A DNA stretch of 64,000 nucleotides, taken from the NCBI RefSeq assembly GCF_019449275.2, contig NZ_JAHZQZ020000010.1:62001-126000 (forward strand), written 5' to 3'. Below, one piece after another: positions 44,696-51,474 of the stretch; within the stretch, counting starts at the first letter, position 1, and each line of letters starts with the position of its first letter. This stretch comes from Microbacterium sp. HD4P20 (lineage in GTDB: Bacteria; Actinomycetota; Actinomycetes; Actinomycetales; Microbacteriaceae). The position numbers and the translations under genes were made by a program. The notes under the pieces are model-generated. The model was not told the DNA's origin. It worked only from the letters and a program-made list of their open reading frames with translations, and searched no databases.

Positions 44696-45966
44696 GCGTG
44701 GCGACAGGGACGATCGGGGAGCGCAACTGGGCATCGAACCTCGTCTACGGATCCGAGCGCATCCTGGCCCCGCGTTCGATCGAAGAGCTTGCGGATGCGG
44801 TCCGCTCCGCGTCACGCGTGAAGGCCCTGGGCAGTCGTCACTGCTTCAACACGATCGCCGACACCGACGGCGTGCACATCGTCACTCGTGAGCTGCCGGC
44901 CGAAGTGGCGGTCGACAGCGAGCGCCGCGTCGTGCGGGTGGCGGCGGGCCTGCGGTACGGGGATGTCGCGCCCCGGCTCGACTCCGAAGGATGGGCGCTC
45001 GCGAACCTCGCTTCACTGCCGCACATCTCGCTCGCCGGAGCGGTGGCCACGGGCACTCACGGGTCGGGCGACGCCGTGGCGTCCCTGGCGGCATCCGTCG
45101 CCGCGGTCGAGCTCGTGACGGCCGACGGCCAGACCCGCCGCTTCGCGCGGGGCGAGGCGGACTTCGACGGGGTCGTGGTCTCACTCGGGGCGCTCGGCGT
45201 CGTGACCGCCCTCGAGCTCGACATCGTGCCCACCTTCGACATCGCGCAGACCGTCTACGAGCGGCTGCCGCTGGACGCCGTGCTCGACGACCTCGACGCC
45301 GTCACGGGCCTCGGCTACAGCGTCTCGATGTTCCACACGTGGCGCGATCCCGCCGTCGTCGACCAGCTGTGGGTGAAGCGACGAGCGGATGCCGCCGGCA
45401 CCGCGCCTGCCGAGGTGCTGGGCTCCGCGCGGTCGGCTGTGAAGCGGCATCCGCTTCCCGACGTCTCGGCGGCGAGCTGCACCGATCAGCTCGGCGAGCC
45501 CGGCCCGTGGTTCGCGCGCCTGCCGCACTTCAAGCTCGAGTTCACGCCGTCCAACGGCGACGAGCTGCAGTCGGAGTATCTCGTGCCGCGACGCAACGCG
45601 GTGGCGGCCATCTCGGCCCTGCGAGAGCTCGCCCCGCGCGTCGCCCCGCTGCTGCAGGTGTGCGAGCTGCGCACGGTCGCGCGGGACGATCTGTGGCTGT
45701 CACCGGCGTCCGAGACCGATGTGCTGGGCCTTCACTTCACCTGGAAGCCGGACCAGCCGGGCGTCGAAGCGCTGCTGCCCACGATCGAGGCCGCCCTCGC
45801 GCCGCTCGAGGCTCGCCCGCACTGGGGCAAGCTGTTCACGCTCGAGGGGGCCGACCAGCGGATGCCGCAGCTCTATCCCCGCTGGAACGACTTCGCCGCC
45901 CTGCGCGACCGCCTCGACCCGCGCGGAGTCTTCCGCAACGACTTCCTGGCCCGGCTCGGACTGTGA
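44692..45966 (+). CDS. aldO: Alditol oxidase (FAD-linked, AldO/xylitol oxidase type)
   Basis: A 424-residue flavoprotein that oxidises the terminal hydroxyl of an alditol with O2 to give an aldose and H2O2. Residues of the characterised Streptomyces AldO are all recognisable: the covalent-FAD histidine (H50 in LGSRHCFN), ATGTHGSG, the Glu/Arg pair in VCELRTV, the Thr in HFTWKPD and the Lys in HWGKLFT. No signal peptide is seen, so it is cytoplasmic. GTG 44692 overlaps the previous stop (GTGA). It is the last gene of the operon. Substrate could be xylitol, sorbitol, threitol, erythritol or glycerol; the kinase/isomerase context favours a short one. Confidence 0.9.
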   Translation: MSVATGTIGERNWASNLVYGSERILAPRSIEELADAVRSASRVKALGSRHCFNTIADTDGVHIVTRELPAEVAVDSERRVVRVAAGLRYGDVAPRLDSEGWALANLASLPHISLAGAVATGTHGSGDAVASLAASVAAVELVTADGQTRRFARGEADFDGVVVSLGALGVVTALELDIVPTFDIAQTVYERLPLDAVLDDLDAVTGLGYSVSMFHTWRDPAVVDQLWVKRRADAAGTAPAEVLGSARSAVKRHPLPDVSAASCTDQLGEPGPWFARLPHFKLEFTPSNGDELQSEYLVPRRNAVAAISALRELAPRVAPLLQVCELRTVARDDLWLSPASETDVLGLHFTWKPDQPGVEALLPTIEAALAPLEARPHWGKLFTLEGADQRMPQLYPRWNDFAALRDRLDPRGVFRNDFLARLGL

Positions 45967-45967
45967 T

Positions 45968-46567
45968 TCAGGGTCGCACGGGCCGGTAGACCATATGGGT
46001 CACGCGTGACGTCGGCCGCACCGAGACGCGTTCGAGCGACTGCGGCGGGACGCCGTCGAACACGCGCTCGCCGGCGCCGAGGATGCACGGCGTGACGTGC
46101 AGCCTCAGCTCGTCGATCATTCCGGCGGCGAGGTACTCGTTCACGGTCGTCGGTCCGCCGGCGATGGAGATGTTCCGGTCGCCGGCGGCGGCCCGGGCCT
46201 GGTCCATCGCGGAGTGGATGCCGTCGGTGACGAAGTGGAAGGTCGTGCCGCCCTCCATCTCGATCGGGTCATGCGCGAAGTGCGTGAGCACGAACACCGG
46301 CCCGTGGTAGGGCGGGTTAGGACCCCACCAGCCGCGCCAGTCGCGGTCCCACTCGCCGCGCACGGGGCCGAACATGTTGCGGCCCATGATGGTCGCACCC
46401 GAGGCGACGATCGCGTCGACTTCGGCCCTGTTCTCGTCGTACGCCTCGAACATCCAGCCGTGCAGCCAGTTCTCGTCGATGTCGCCGAACGGCGCCTCTT
46501 CGCGCTGGTTGAGTCCGGTCGCGAAGCCGTCGGCCGAGACGGCGAGATCGCTGAAAACGATGCCCAT
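45968..46567 (-). CDS. Dihydrofolate reductase/RibD C-domain family protein
   Basis: A 199-residue protein of the RibD_C/DHFR-like fold (MGIVFSDLAVSADGFATG, ATIMGRNMFGP, ISIAGGPTTVNEYLAAGMID). These small actinobacterial proteins bind NADPH; few have known substrates. The ATG at 46567 has AAGGAG seven bases upstream. It diverges from an HxlR-type gene and the two share an operator-like repeat, a frequent pairing. Its 3' end meets the alditol oxidase stop with a one-base gap. Confidence 0.85.
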   Translation of the reverse strand: MGIVFSDLAVSADGFATGLNQREEAPFGDIDENWLHGWMFEAYDENRAEVDAIVASGATIMGRNMFGPVRGEWDRDWRGWWGPNPPYHGPVFVLTHFAHDPIEMEGGTTFHFVTDGIHSAMDQARAAAGDRNISIAGGPTTVNEYLAAGMIDELRLHVTPCILGAGERVFDGVPPQSLERVSVRPTSRVTHMVYRPVRP

Positions 46568-46586
46568 GATGTGCTCCTTTGAACTG

Positions 46587-46643
46587 GTTGTTGATTGCAA
46601 CTGGTTGGCAGGCTAGCGCAGACCAGTTGTAGACTGCAAGTAG
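46587..46643. promoter_or_regulatory. Direct-repeat operator between the DHFR-like and HxlR genes
   Basis: Two 18-base direct repeats, GTTGTTGATTGCAACTGG (46587-46604) and GTTGTAGACTGCAAGTAG (46626-46643), agree at 14 positions. They are spaced 39 bases apart in the 95-base divergent region. They are likely binding sites of the HxlR regulator. Confidence 0.55.
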
Positions 46644-46662
46644 TTGTTCGAAGGAGGCCGGC

Positions 46663-47151
46663 ATGGATCACCGATCCGGATGCCCGATCAACCTGTCGCT
46701 CGAGGTGTTCGGGGACAGATGGTCGCTCATCGTGATCCGCGACATGATGTTCGGCAATCGCCGGCACTTCAACGAGCTGCTGGCGAAGTCCGACGAGGGG
46801 ATCGCCTCGAATGTGCTCGCGGATCGGCTGCAGCGGCTGGTGGGTCTGGGCATGATCTCGCGAGCCCCCGATCCCAGTCACAAGCAGAAGGTCGTGTACA
46901 GCCTGACCGAGCCGGCGATCCAGCTGGTGCCCGTGCTCGCCCACCTCGGTGCGTGGGGGCGCCGCCACCTCCCGGTCAGCCGGGAGCTCTCGGTCCGTGC
47001 AGAGGTGCTCGAACGAGGGGGCCCGGACTTCTGGGACCGCTTCATGGACGAGTTGCGCGAGCAGCACCTCGGCATCACTCGCCCGCCCGGAGCGCCATCG
47101 GCGTTCGGCGAACTGCGCGCGGCCTACGAGGCAGAGCTCGCCCGGGTGTAG
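46663..47151 (+). CDS. HxlR family transcriptional regulator
   Basis: A 162-residue winged-helix regulator. The HxlR core is CPINLSLEVFGDRWSLIVIR at residues 6-25, with the redox-type cysteine C7 near the N-terminus, then FNELLAKSDEGIASNVLADR and RLQRLVGLGMISR. AAGGAGG lies a few bases before the ATG. It probably represses itself and the divergent DHFR-like gene through the repeats at 46587-46643, responding to oxidants or a reactive metabolite. Confidence 0.9.
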   Translation: MDHRSGCPINLSLEVFGDRWSLIVIRDMMFGNRRHFNELLAKSDEGIASNVLADRLQRLVGLGMISRAPDPSHKQKVVYSLTEPAIQLVPVLAHLGAWGRRHLPVSRELSVRAEVLERGGPDFWDRFMDELREQHLGITRPPGAPSAFGELRAAYEAELARV

Positions 47152-47168
47152 CGAGGGCGGGGCGGTGG

Positions 47169-47198
47169 TTGCGTCTATACGCCTCCGGATAATAGCGT
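47169..47198 (+). promoter_or_regulatory. Promoter of a leaderless MOSC mRNA
   Basis: -35 TTGCGT (47169-47174) and -10 TAGCGT (47193-47198) are 18 bases apart. The -10 ends seven bases before GTG 47206, so the mRNA probably begins at the start codon. Confidence 0.55.
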
Positions 47199-47205
47199 GG
47201 GGCTC

Positions 47206-47781
47206 GTGACGAAGACCGAGTCGGACGACAGTGCGAATGCCCTGGCCCGTGAGGTCGTCGGTGTCCATCGCAGCGACTCGCACGATTTCAGCAAGCGGTC
47301 GCAGCCGTTCGTCGACCTCGTGGAGGGGATGGGCGTCGAGGGCGACGCGCATTTCGGAGCGACCGTGAAGCACCGGTCCCGGGTCGCCGCCGATCCGTCT
47401 GCGCCGAACCTGCGTCAAGTGCACCTGATCCACTGCGAGCTCTTCGACGACTTGCGCGCGGCCGGGTATGACGTCGCCCCCGGCGACCTCGGCGAGAACA
47501 TCACGACGCGCGGGGTCGCGCTGCTGGACCTGCCGGTAGGGACGCGGATGGCGATCGGGGATGCTGTCATCACCGTGACCGGCTTGCGCAATCCCTGCCA
47601 GCAGATCAACGACTTCCGCGAGGGACTGCTGAAGCAGGTCATCCGGCGCGACGAAGACGGAAACGTCGTGCGCCTCGCGGGGATCATGGGGATCGTCTCG
47701 CGTTCAGGGCGGGTCGAACCGGGCGCCGCGATTCGCGTGGAGCCGCCTCCCCTTCCGCATCATCCGCTGACTCGCGTCTAG
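47206..47781 (+). CDS. MOSC domain protein
   Basis: A 191-residue MOSC protein, related to the C-terminal domain of molybdenum-cofactor sulfurase. It has GMGVEGDAHFGAT, VHLIHCELFDDL, PGDLGENITTRGV and the conserved cysteine in LRNPCQQIN that would carry sulfur or bind the cofactor. It is probably a YiiM-like enzyme in molybdoenzyme-dependent N-hydroxyl reduction or sulfur transfer, though the partner is unknown. The GTG at 47206 is selected because of the leaderless promoter; a GTG three codons upstream lies within that promoter. Confidence 0.85.
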   Translation: MTKTESDDSANALAREVVGVHRSDSHDFSKRSQPFVDLVEGMGVEGDAHFGATVKHRSRVAADPSAPNLRQVHLIHCELFDDLRAAGYDVAPGDLGENITTRGVALLDLPVGTRMAIGDAVITVTGLRNPCQQINDFREGLLKQVIRRDEDGNVVRLAGIMGIVSRSGRVEPGAAIRVEPPPLPHHPLTRV

Positions 47782-47798
47782 TGGCGGGACGCCGGCGC

Positions 47799-48371
47799 TC
47801 ACGGTGCCGCGAGGCCTCCGGTGCGGCCCAGGATGATCGTCGCCGCATCGGCGACGACCTGGTCGCGCGCGCGGCCGCCATGGTCGGCCGAGATGAGATG
47901 GCGCCCGATGGCAAGGCAGAAGGCGGCCAAGCCGCGAGCCTCCACTTCGTCGGGGTCTGAGCAGTAACTGCCGATCGCCTCGCGGAGCACCTGCATGCGC
48001 CGGTTGTCGACCGTGTGCAGGCGCTCGGCGACGGCCGGGTCGCGCCGCGCCCACGCGCGGACGGCGAGGTCTATCGGCAGCAGTCGGTCGTTCGAGAACG
48101 TCAGCTGGCCCGCGATGCGCGCCTGGTCCACGATGTCGCCCCCCGCCTTGCGTGCGCGCTCGATCACGTCGTCTACGCTCTCGCGCTCCCACGCGTCGAG
48201 CATCGCCGCAAGGAGCGCCTCGCGATCGTCGAAGTATCCGTAGAAGCCGCCTTTGGTCACCCCGAGCGCCCTCGCCAGCACCTCGACGCGCACGGCGTCC
48301 ACGCCCTGCTCGGCGAGCACTCGCAGACCCTCCTCGATCCACTTCTCCCGTGGTGTGCGCAACGCGCCCAT
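47799..48371 (-). CDS. TetR family transcriptional regulator
   Basis: A 190-residue regulator with an N-terminal TetR HTH (LARALGVTKGGFYGYFDDRE around residues 30-50) and a helical ligand domain. The ATG at 48371 has GGAGG five bases upstream; the longer open frame is promoter DNA. It diverges from a small membrane-protein gene at 48500, which is probably its target. Confidence 0.88.
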   Translation of the reverse strand: MGALRTPREKWIEEGLRVLAEQGVDAVRVEVLARALGVTKGGFYGYFDDREALLAAMLDAWERESVDDVIERARKAGGDIVDQARIAGQLTFSNDRLLPIDLAVRAWARRDPAVAERLHTVDNRRMQVLREAIGSYCSDPDEVEARGLAAFCLAIGRHLISADHGGRARDQVVADAATIILGRTGGLAAP

Positions 48372-48403
48372 CTGGACCTCCCATCGAACCGGTTGTGCGG
48401 CAG

Positions 48404-48445
48404 CGTATAACCGGTGTACCTTCAAGTTATTCGGCATCGTATAAC
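48404..48445. promoter_or_regulatory. Repeat in the TetR/membrane-protein divergent promoter
   Basis: CGTATAAC occurs twice in the same direction (48404-48411 and 48438-48445), 34 bases apart, in the 128-base region between the tetR-type gene and the membrane-protein gene. Each copy contains TATAAC, so they may be -10 elements, operator half-sites, or both. Confidence 0.35.
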
Positions 48446-48499
48446 GCCGAGCGGTCAATGGCTTGGCACAGGCTCGGCCCGTCGGAAGGAGAAGATCAC

Positions 48500-48931
48500 A
48501 TGGTCACGTGGGCAGGATGGCTCATCGTCACATTCGCAACGGCGCACACCGTCGGCGCGCTCACCGTTCTGGGAGCCGGGCAGCACGCCGGGGTATGGCT
48601 CACGGGAGGGCTCTGGAACGAGAGCCTGTTCACCACTCTGGGGCCCGCGATGAGCGCGTACTGGCTGAGCATCAACAGCTTCGGCCCGGCGTTGATCGTG
48701 ATCGGCTTCATCGTGCTGTGGCTCGCACGGCGAGGCATCACGCCGCCGGCGTTCATCGGCTGGTCGCTCGGAGGCTGGACGATCGTCGACAACGTGCTCT
48801 CCGGCGTCGGCTTCGGGCAGGGCCTGATCGTGCTCGTGGCGGCCGGGTTGCTGCTGGTCGCAGCGTTTCGTGCGCGGCGTCTCGAGCGTGCCGCCGCCGC
48901 GGGCACACGCCTCGAGCCCGTCGCGTCGTGA
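48500..48931 (+). CDS. Small four-helix membrane protein (DUF6463-like)
   Basis: A 143-residue membrane protein with four hydrophobic segments (about residues 3-25, 45-60, 62-78 and 100-120) and a basic C-terminal tail. The pattern AHTVGALTVL and WLSINSFGPALIVIGF resembles the DUF6463 group from memory. GGAAGGAGAAG precedes the ATG. It is divergent from and probably controlled by the TetR regulator. Function unknown. Confidence 0.7.
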   Translation: MVTWAGWLIVTFATAHTVGALTVLGAGQHAGVWLTGGLWNESLFTTLGPAMSAYWLSINSFGPALIVIGFIVLWLARRGITPPAFIGWSLGGWTIVDNVLSGVGFGQGLIVLVAAGLLLVAAFRARRLERAAAAGTRLEPVAS

Positions 48932-49048
48932 ACGCATCGACGCCGGTCGCGGCGGGCCACGACGTCGGCGATCGAGCCGGGTCCTCACGTGCCCTGGGCG
49001 GGCCCGGCCATGCGGACCGGCCGGTCACGTAGACGCGGAGCGGGCGGG

Positions 49049-49555
49049 ATGCCGCACCCCGCTCGTGCGTTCTCCGCGCCCGCGTCGCGCACCCCGTTGC
49101 TGCGTGCCTCCGCCATCCGCGGGGACTGGACCAGCCGTCAGCGCCAGCCTGTGACGGCGGACGCGTGTGCGGATCCCGCGGTGTGGACGGCCGCGTTGTT
49201 CCACGAGCCCTCGGCGACGATGACCGCGGTGCTGGCGGTGCGTGACCGCCTGGTCGCACTGGTCGCACTGCGGCCGGCTTCGCGCGACAGCTTCCGCGTG
49301 CTGGCGCGGAACGAGGACGAGGTTCTCGTCGGCAGCGACGACCGGCATCTCGACTTCCGCGCGTCGGTGCGCTGCACGCGCCACACTGTAGACGTCGTCA
49401 CGTTCGTCGAAGTGCACAACCTGCTCGGCCGGTTGTATCTGATGCCGGTGCGGATCGTGCACTCTACGATCGTGCGAGGCATGCTCCGCCGAGCGGCGAA
49501 GCGGCTGGATCCCGCCCGTCGCGGCGTTCCCGCGCGAACGCGAGGATCCTCGTGA
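49049..49555 (+). CDS. DUF2867 family protein
   Basis: A 168-residue protein with the DUF2867 pattern: AIRGDWTSRQRQPV, DPAVWTAALF, VLARNEDEVLVGSDDRHLDF and VEVHNLLGRLYLMPVRIVH. This group is related to the START-like C-terminal part of some NAD(P)-binding proteins; its function is not known. The start is set at ATG 49049, after which family similarity begins; a start at 48989 would add 20 unconserved residues. The stop overlaps the first codon of the following broken gene. Confidence 0.75.
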   Translation: MPHPARAFSAPASRTPLLRASAIRGDWTSRQRQPVTADACADPAVWTAALFHEPSATMTAVLAVRDRLVALVALRPASRDSFRVLARNEDEVLVGSDDRHLDFRASVRCTRHTVDVVTFVEVHNLLGRLYLMPVRIVHSTIVRGMLRRAAKRLDPARRGVPARTRGSS

Positions 49556-49850
49556 ATCCTCTCCAGCCGCTCGTCGTCGCCGCGCAGGGCCGGTGGGTGC
49601 GACCGCACGCCCCACCTGCTGCCAGCCGCCGGCGGGCCGACCTCAGGGCTGATCGGCGACTCGCTCGACGAGCCGCTACGGCGGAATGGATGCCGTCGGC
49701 AGACGATCGGGCCGACGTCGGTCCCGACTTCTTCGCTGCCGACGGCTTCCATCCGTCTGCGGTCGGCTACCACCGCTGGACCGACCTCGTTCGCGAGCGG
49801 GTCGTGGCATCCCCTCTCCCGCACGAACGACCGTCGGTTCCTGGCACGGC
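49552..49850 (+). pseudogene. Broken SGNH/GDSL hydrolase gene
   Basis: The frame starting at 49552 opens with PLVVAAQGRWVR, the N-terminal QGR-x-VR segment of an actinobacterial SGNH hydrolase. The expected continuation RTPHLLPAAGGPTSG is present but in the +1 frame, starting near 49605, so a frameshift has occurred. The C-terminal catalytic block DFFAADGFHPSAVGYHRW (Asp-x-x-His) is back in the first frame near 49730. The whole middle, including the serine GDS block, is missing. I see no other gene in 49556-49858. Confidence 0.6.
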
Positions 49851-49858
49851 GCCACCCG

Positions 49859-51172
49859 TCACCGCAGGCGAATCGACTCCGTGAGCACGCGCCCCTCGGC
49901 GCCCGCGGGACCTTCGAATCCAAGGAGTGCGGCGATCGTCGGGGCGACGTCGATGTGACGCGGGTCCTGCGGGGCCGCATGCGGACGGACCCCGGCGCCG
50001 GCGATCACGAGCGGCACGTACAGCTCCCGCGTCGTGCCGTGCGCGCCGGCGGGATCGGCCGGCGTGGCCCCCAGCGACCAGCCCGCCTCGGGCTCGATCA
50101 CGAGCTCGCCGTACTTCGCCGACATGTGCATCGCCTGCTGCTCGGTCTTGTCGTACACCGCGGCGATGTGCGGCAGCGCCGAGACGGCAGCCTCGATCGC
50201 CGCCGCGGCATCCGGATCACCGGCAGACTCGCCGACGAGGTGCAGCGATCCCACTCCGCCCACGACGACGACGGCGTCGGTCTCGGGCTGAGGCGCCTGG
50301 CCGGCGAAGAGCATCTCCGCGTCGAAACCGGCCGTTTCGATCGCGGCGAGCAGCTCGTCGCGCATCCCCTGCGTGAAGGTGCCCATGCCGTGGTCACCGG
50401 TCACGATGAAGGCCGTGCGTCCGTAGATGCCGGCGTCCTTCGTCGCCTGCACGAGCCGGCCGATCTGGGCATCCACCTCGGCCAGGGCAGCCGGCATCCC
50501 CTCCGCTTCGGCGCCGTCGGCGTGGCCGAGCGCGTCCAGGCGGTCGCAGTAGACCGCGATCAGGTCCGGTATGCCGTTCATCTGGACCGGATTGCCTCCG
50601 CTCATGACGGGCTGACCGTCGAGCACCGCGACGGCATCGTCGGTCCGCCGGGCGCAATCCCCGCCCGGCTGTGTGTACAAGCCGTCCGCGTCGCCGAACG
50701 TGACGCCGTAGTTCTGGAGGATGAACCACTGTGCCGACAGAACGGTGCCGCCCTGTTCTCGAATGGCCTGCGCGATCGTGGGCACGGCGAGATCCCGTTG
50801 CGAGCTGCGCGCGACGCCGGTGTCGGTATCGAACCAGAATGCGGTGTTGCCGTGGGTCGCCGGCCACGCGCCGGTGGCGATCGACGACCACGAGGGGTTG
50901 GTGATGGAGGTCATGACCCCCGTCGAGACGCTCAGGCTTCCCCGCTTGGCCAGCGCCTCGAGATTGGGCATCGGGGCGCGGCCGAGGTAGTCGATGTCGA
51001 AGCCGTCGAGGGCGATGAAGACGACATGCTCCGCCGGTGGGGGAGCTGTCGCGGCCTCAGTGGAAGCGGCGCCTTGGGCAGCGGCCGGAAGCGCTCCGGC
51101 GCCGAGCGCCGCGACGGTGAGCAACGCGGCGGCGAGGCGGGCGGGGCGGCGGAATCTGGCGGTGGAGCGCAT
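49859..51172 (-). CDS. Exported type I phosphodiesterase/nucleotide pyrophosphatase family protein
   Basis: A 437-residue alkaline-phosphatase-superfamily enzyme. The signal peptide ends near ALPAAAQG (AxA cleavage), so it is secreted. Metal- and phosphate-binding motifs are D56 in VFIALDGFDIDYL, the nucleophile T91 in SITNPSWSSIATG, a DALGHADG segment and VTGDHGMG. It would hydrolyse phosphodiesters or pyrophosphates outside the cell for phosphate or nucleoside scavenging. The ATG at 51172 has GAGAGGA upstream. It diverges from another exported phosphoesterase across a 302-base gap. Confidence 0.88.
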   Translation of the reverse strand: MRSTARFRRPARLAAALLTVAALGAGALPAAAQGAASTEAATAPPPAEHVVFIALDGFDIDYLGRAPMPNLEALAKRGSLSVSTGVMTSITNPSWSSIATGAWPATHGNTAFWFDTDTGVARSSQRDLAVPTIAQAIREQGGTVLSAQWFILQNYGVTFGDADGLYTQPGGDCARRTDDAVAVLDGQPVMSGGNPVQMNGIPDLIAVYCDRLDALGHADGAEAEGMPAALAEVDAQIGRLVQATKDAGIYGRTAFIVTGDHGMGTFTQGMRDELLAAIETAGFDAEMLFAGQAPQPETDAVVVVGGVGSLHLVGESAGDPDAAAAIEAAVSALPHIAAVYDKTEQQAMHMSAKYGELVIEPEAGWSLGATPADPAGAHGTTRELYVPLVIAGAGVRPHAAPQDPRHIDVAPTIAALLGFEGPAGAEGRVLTESIRLR

Positions 51173-51474
51173 CTTCGGTTCCTCTCGCGGGTCGGCTCGA
51201 ATCCCGGCGGGCCCGGGTGGCCGACTGGCTTTCGACGCTGGCCGGGCGGAGGCCGCGCAGGCAACAGCCCGACCGTCGCGTGCAAGGAATCGCCCATCGC
51301 CGCCTCCGTGTTGCGGAGAATCCGCCACACCGGACGGAGGTGCGCGCTGGTCGCCGGTTTCTTGCGCCGCGGCCTCCGCCCGTGTCGATCCCTCGCAATT
51401 GCGCGCCCGGTGCTTGGCCCGGTCGCGGCATCCGGATTGTGTGCTCGTCGTAGGCACGACGTGAGGAGCAGCGC
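51173..51474. other. Divergent intergenic region between two phosphoesterase genes
   Basis: 302 bases with no gene I can support. It must hold promoters for both neighbours. On the plus strand a GAGGAG ribosome site lies at 51463-51468, and a TAGGCA hexamer occurs shortly upstream as a weak -10 candidate. I see no clear palindrome or Pho-box-like repeat. Confidence 0.5.
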
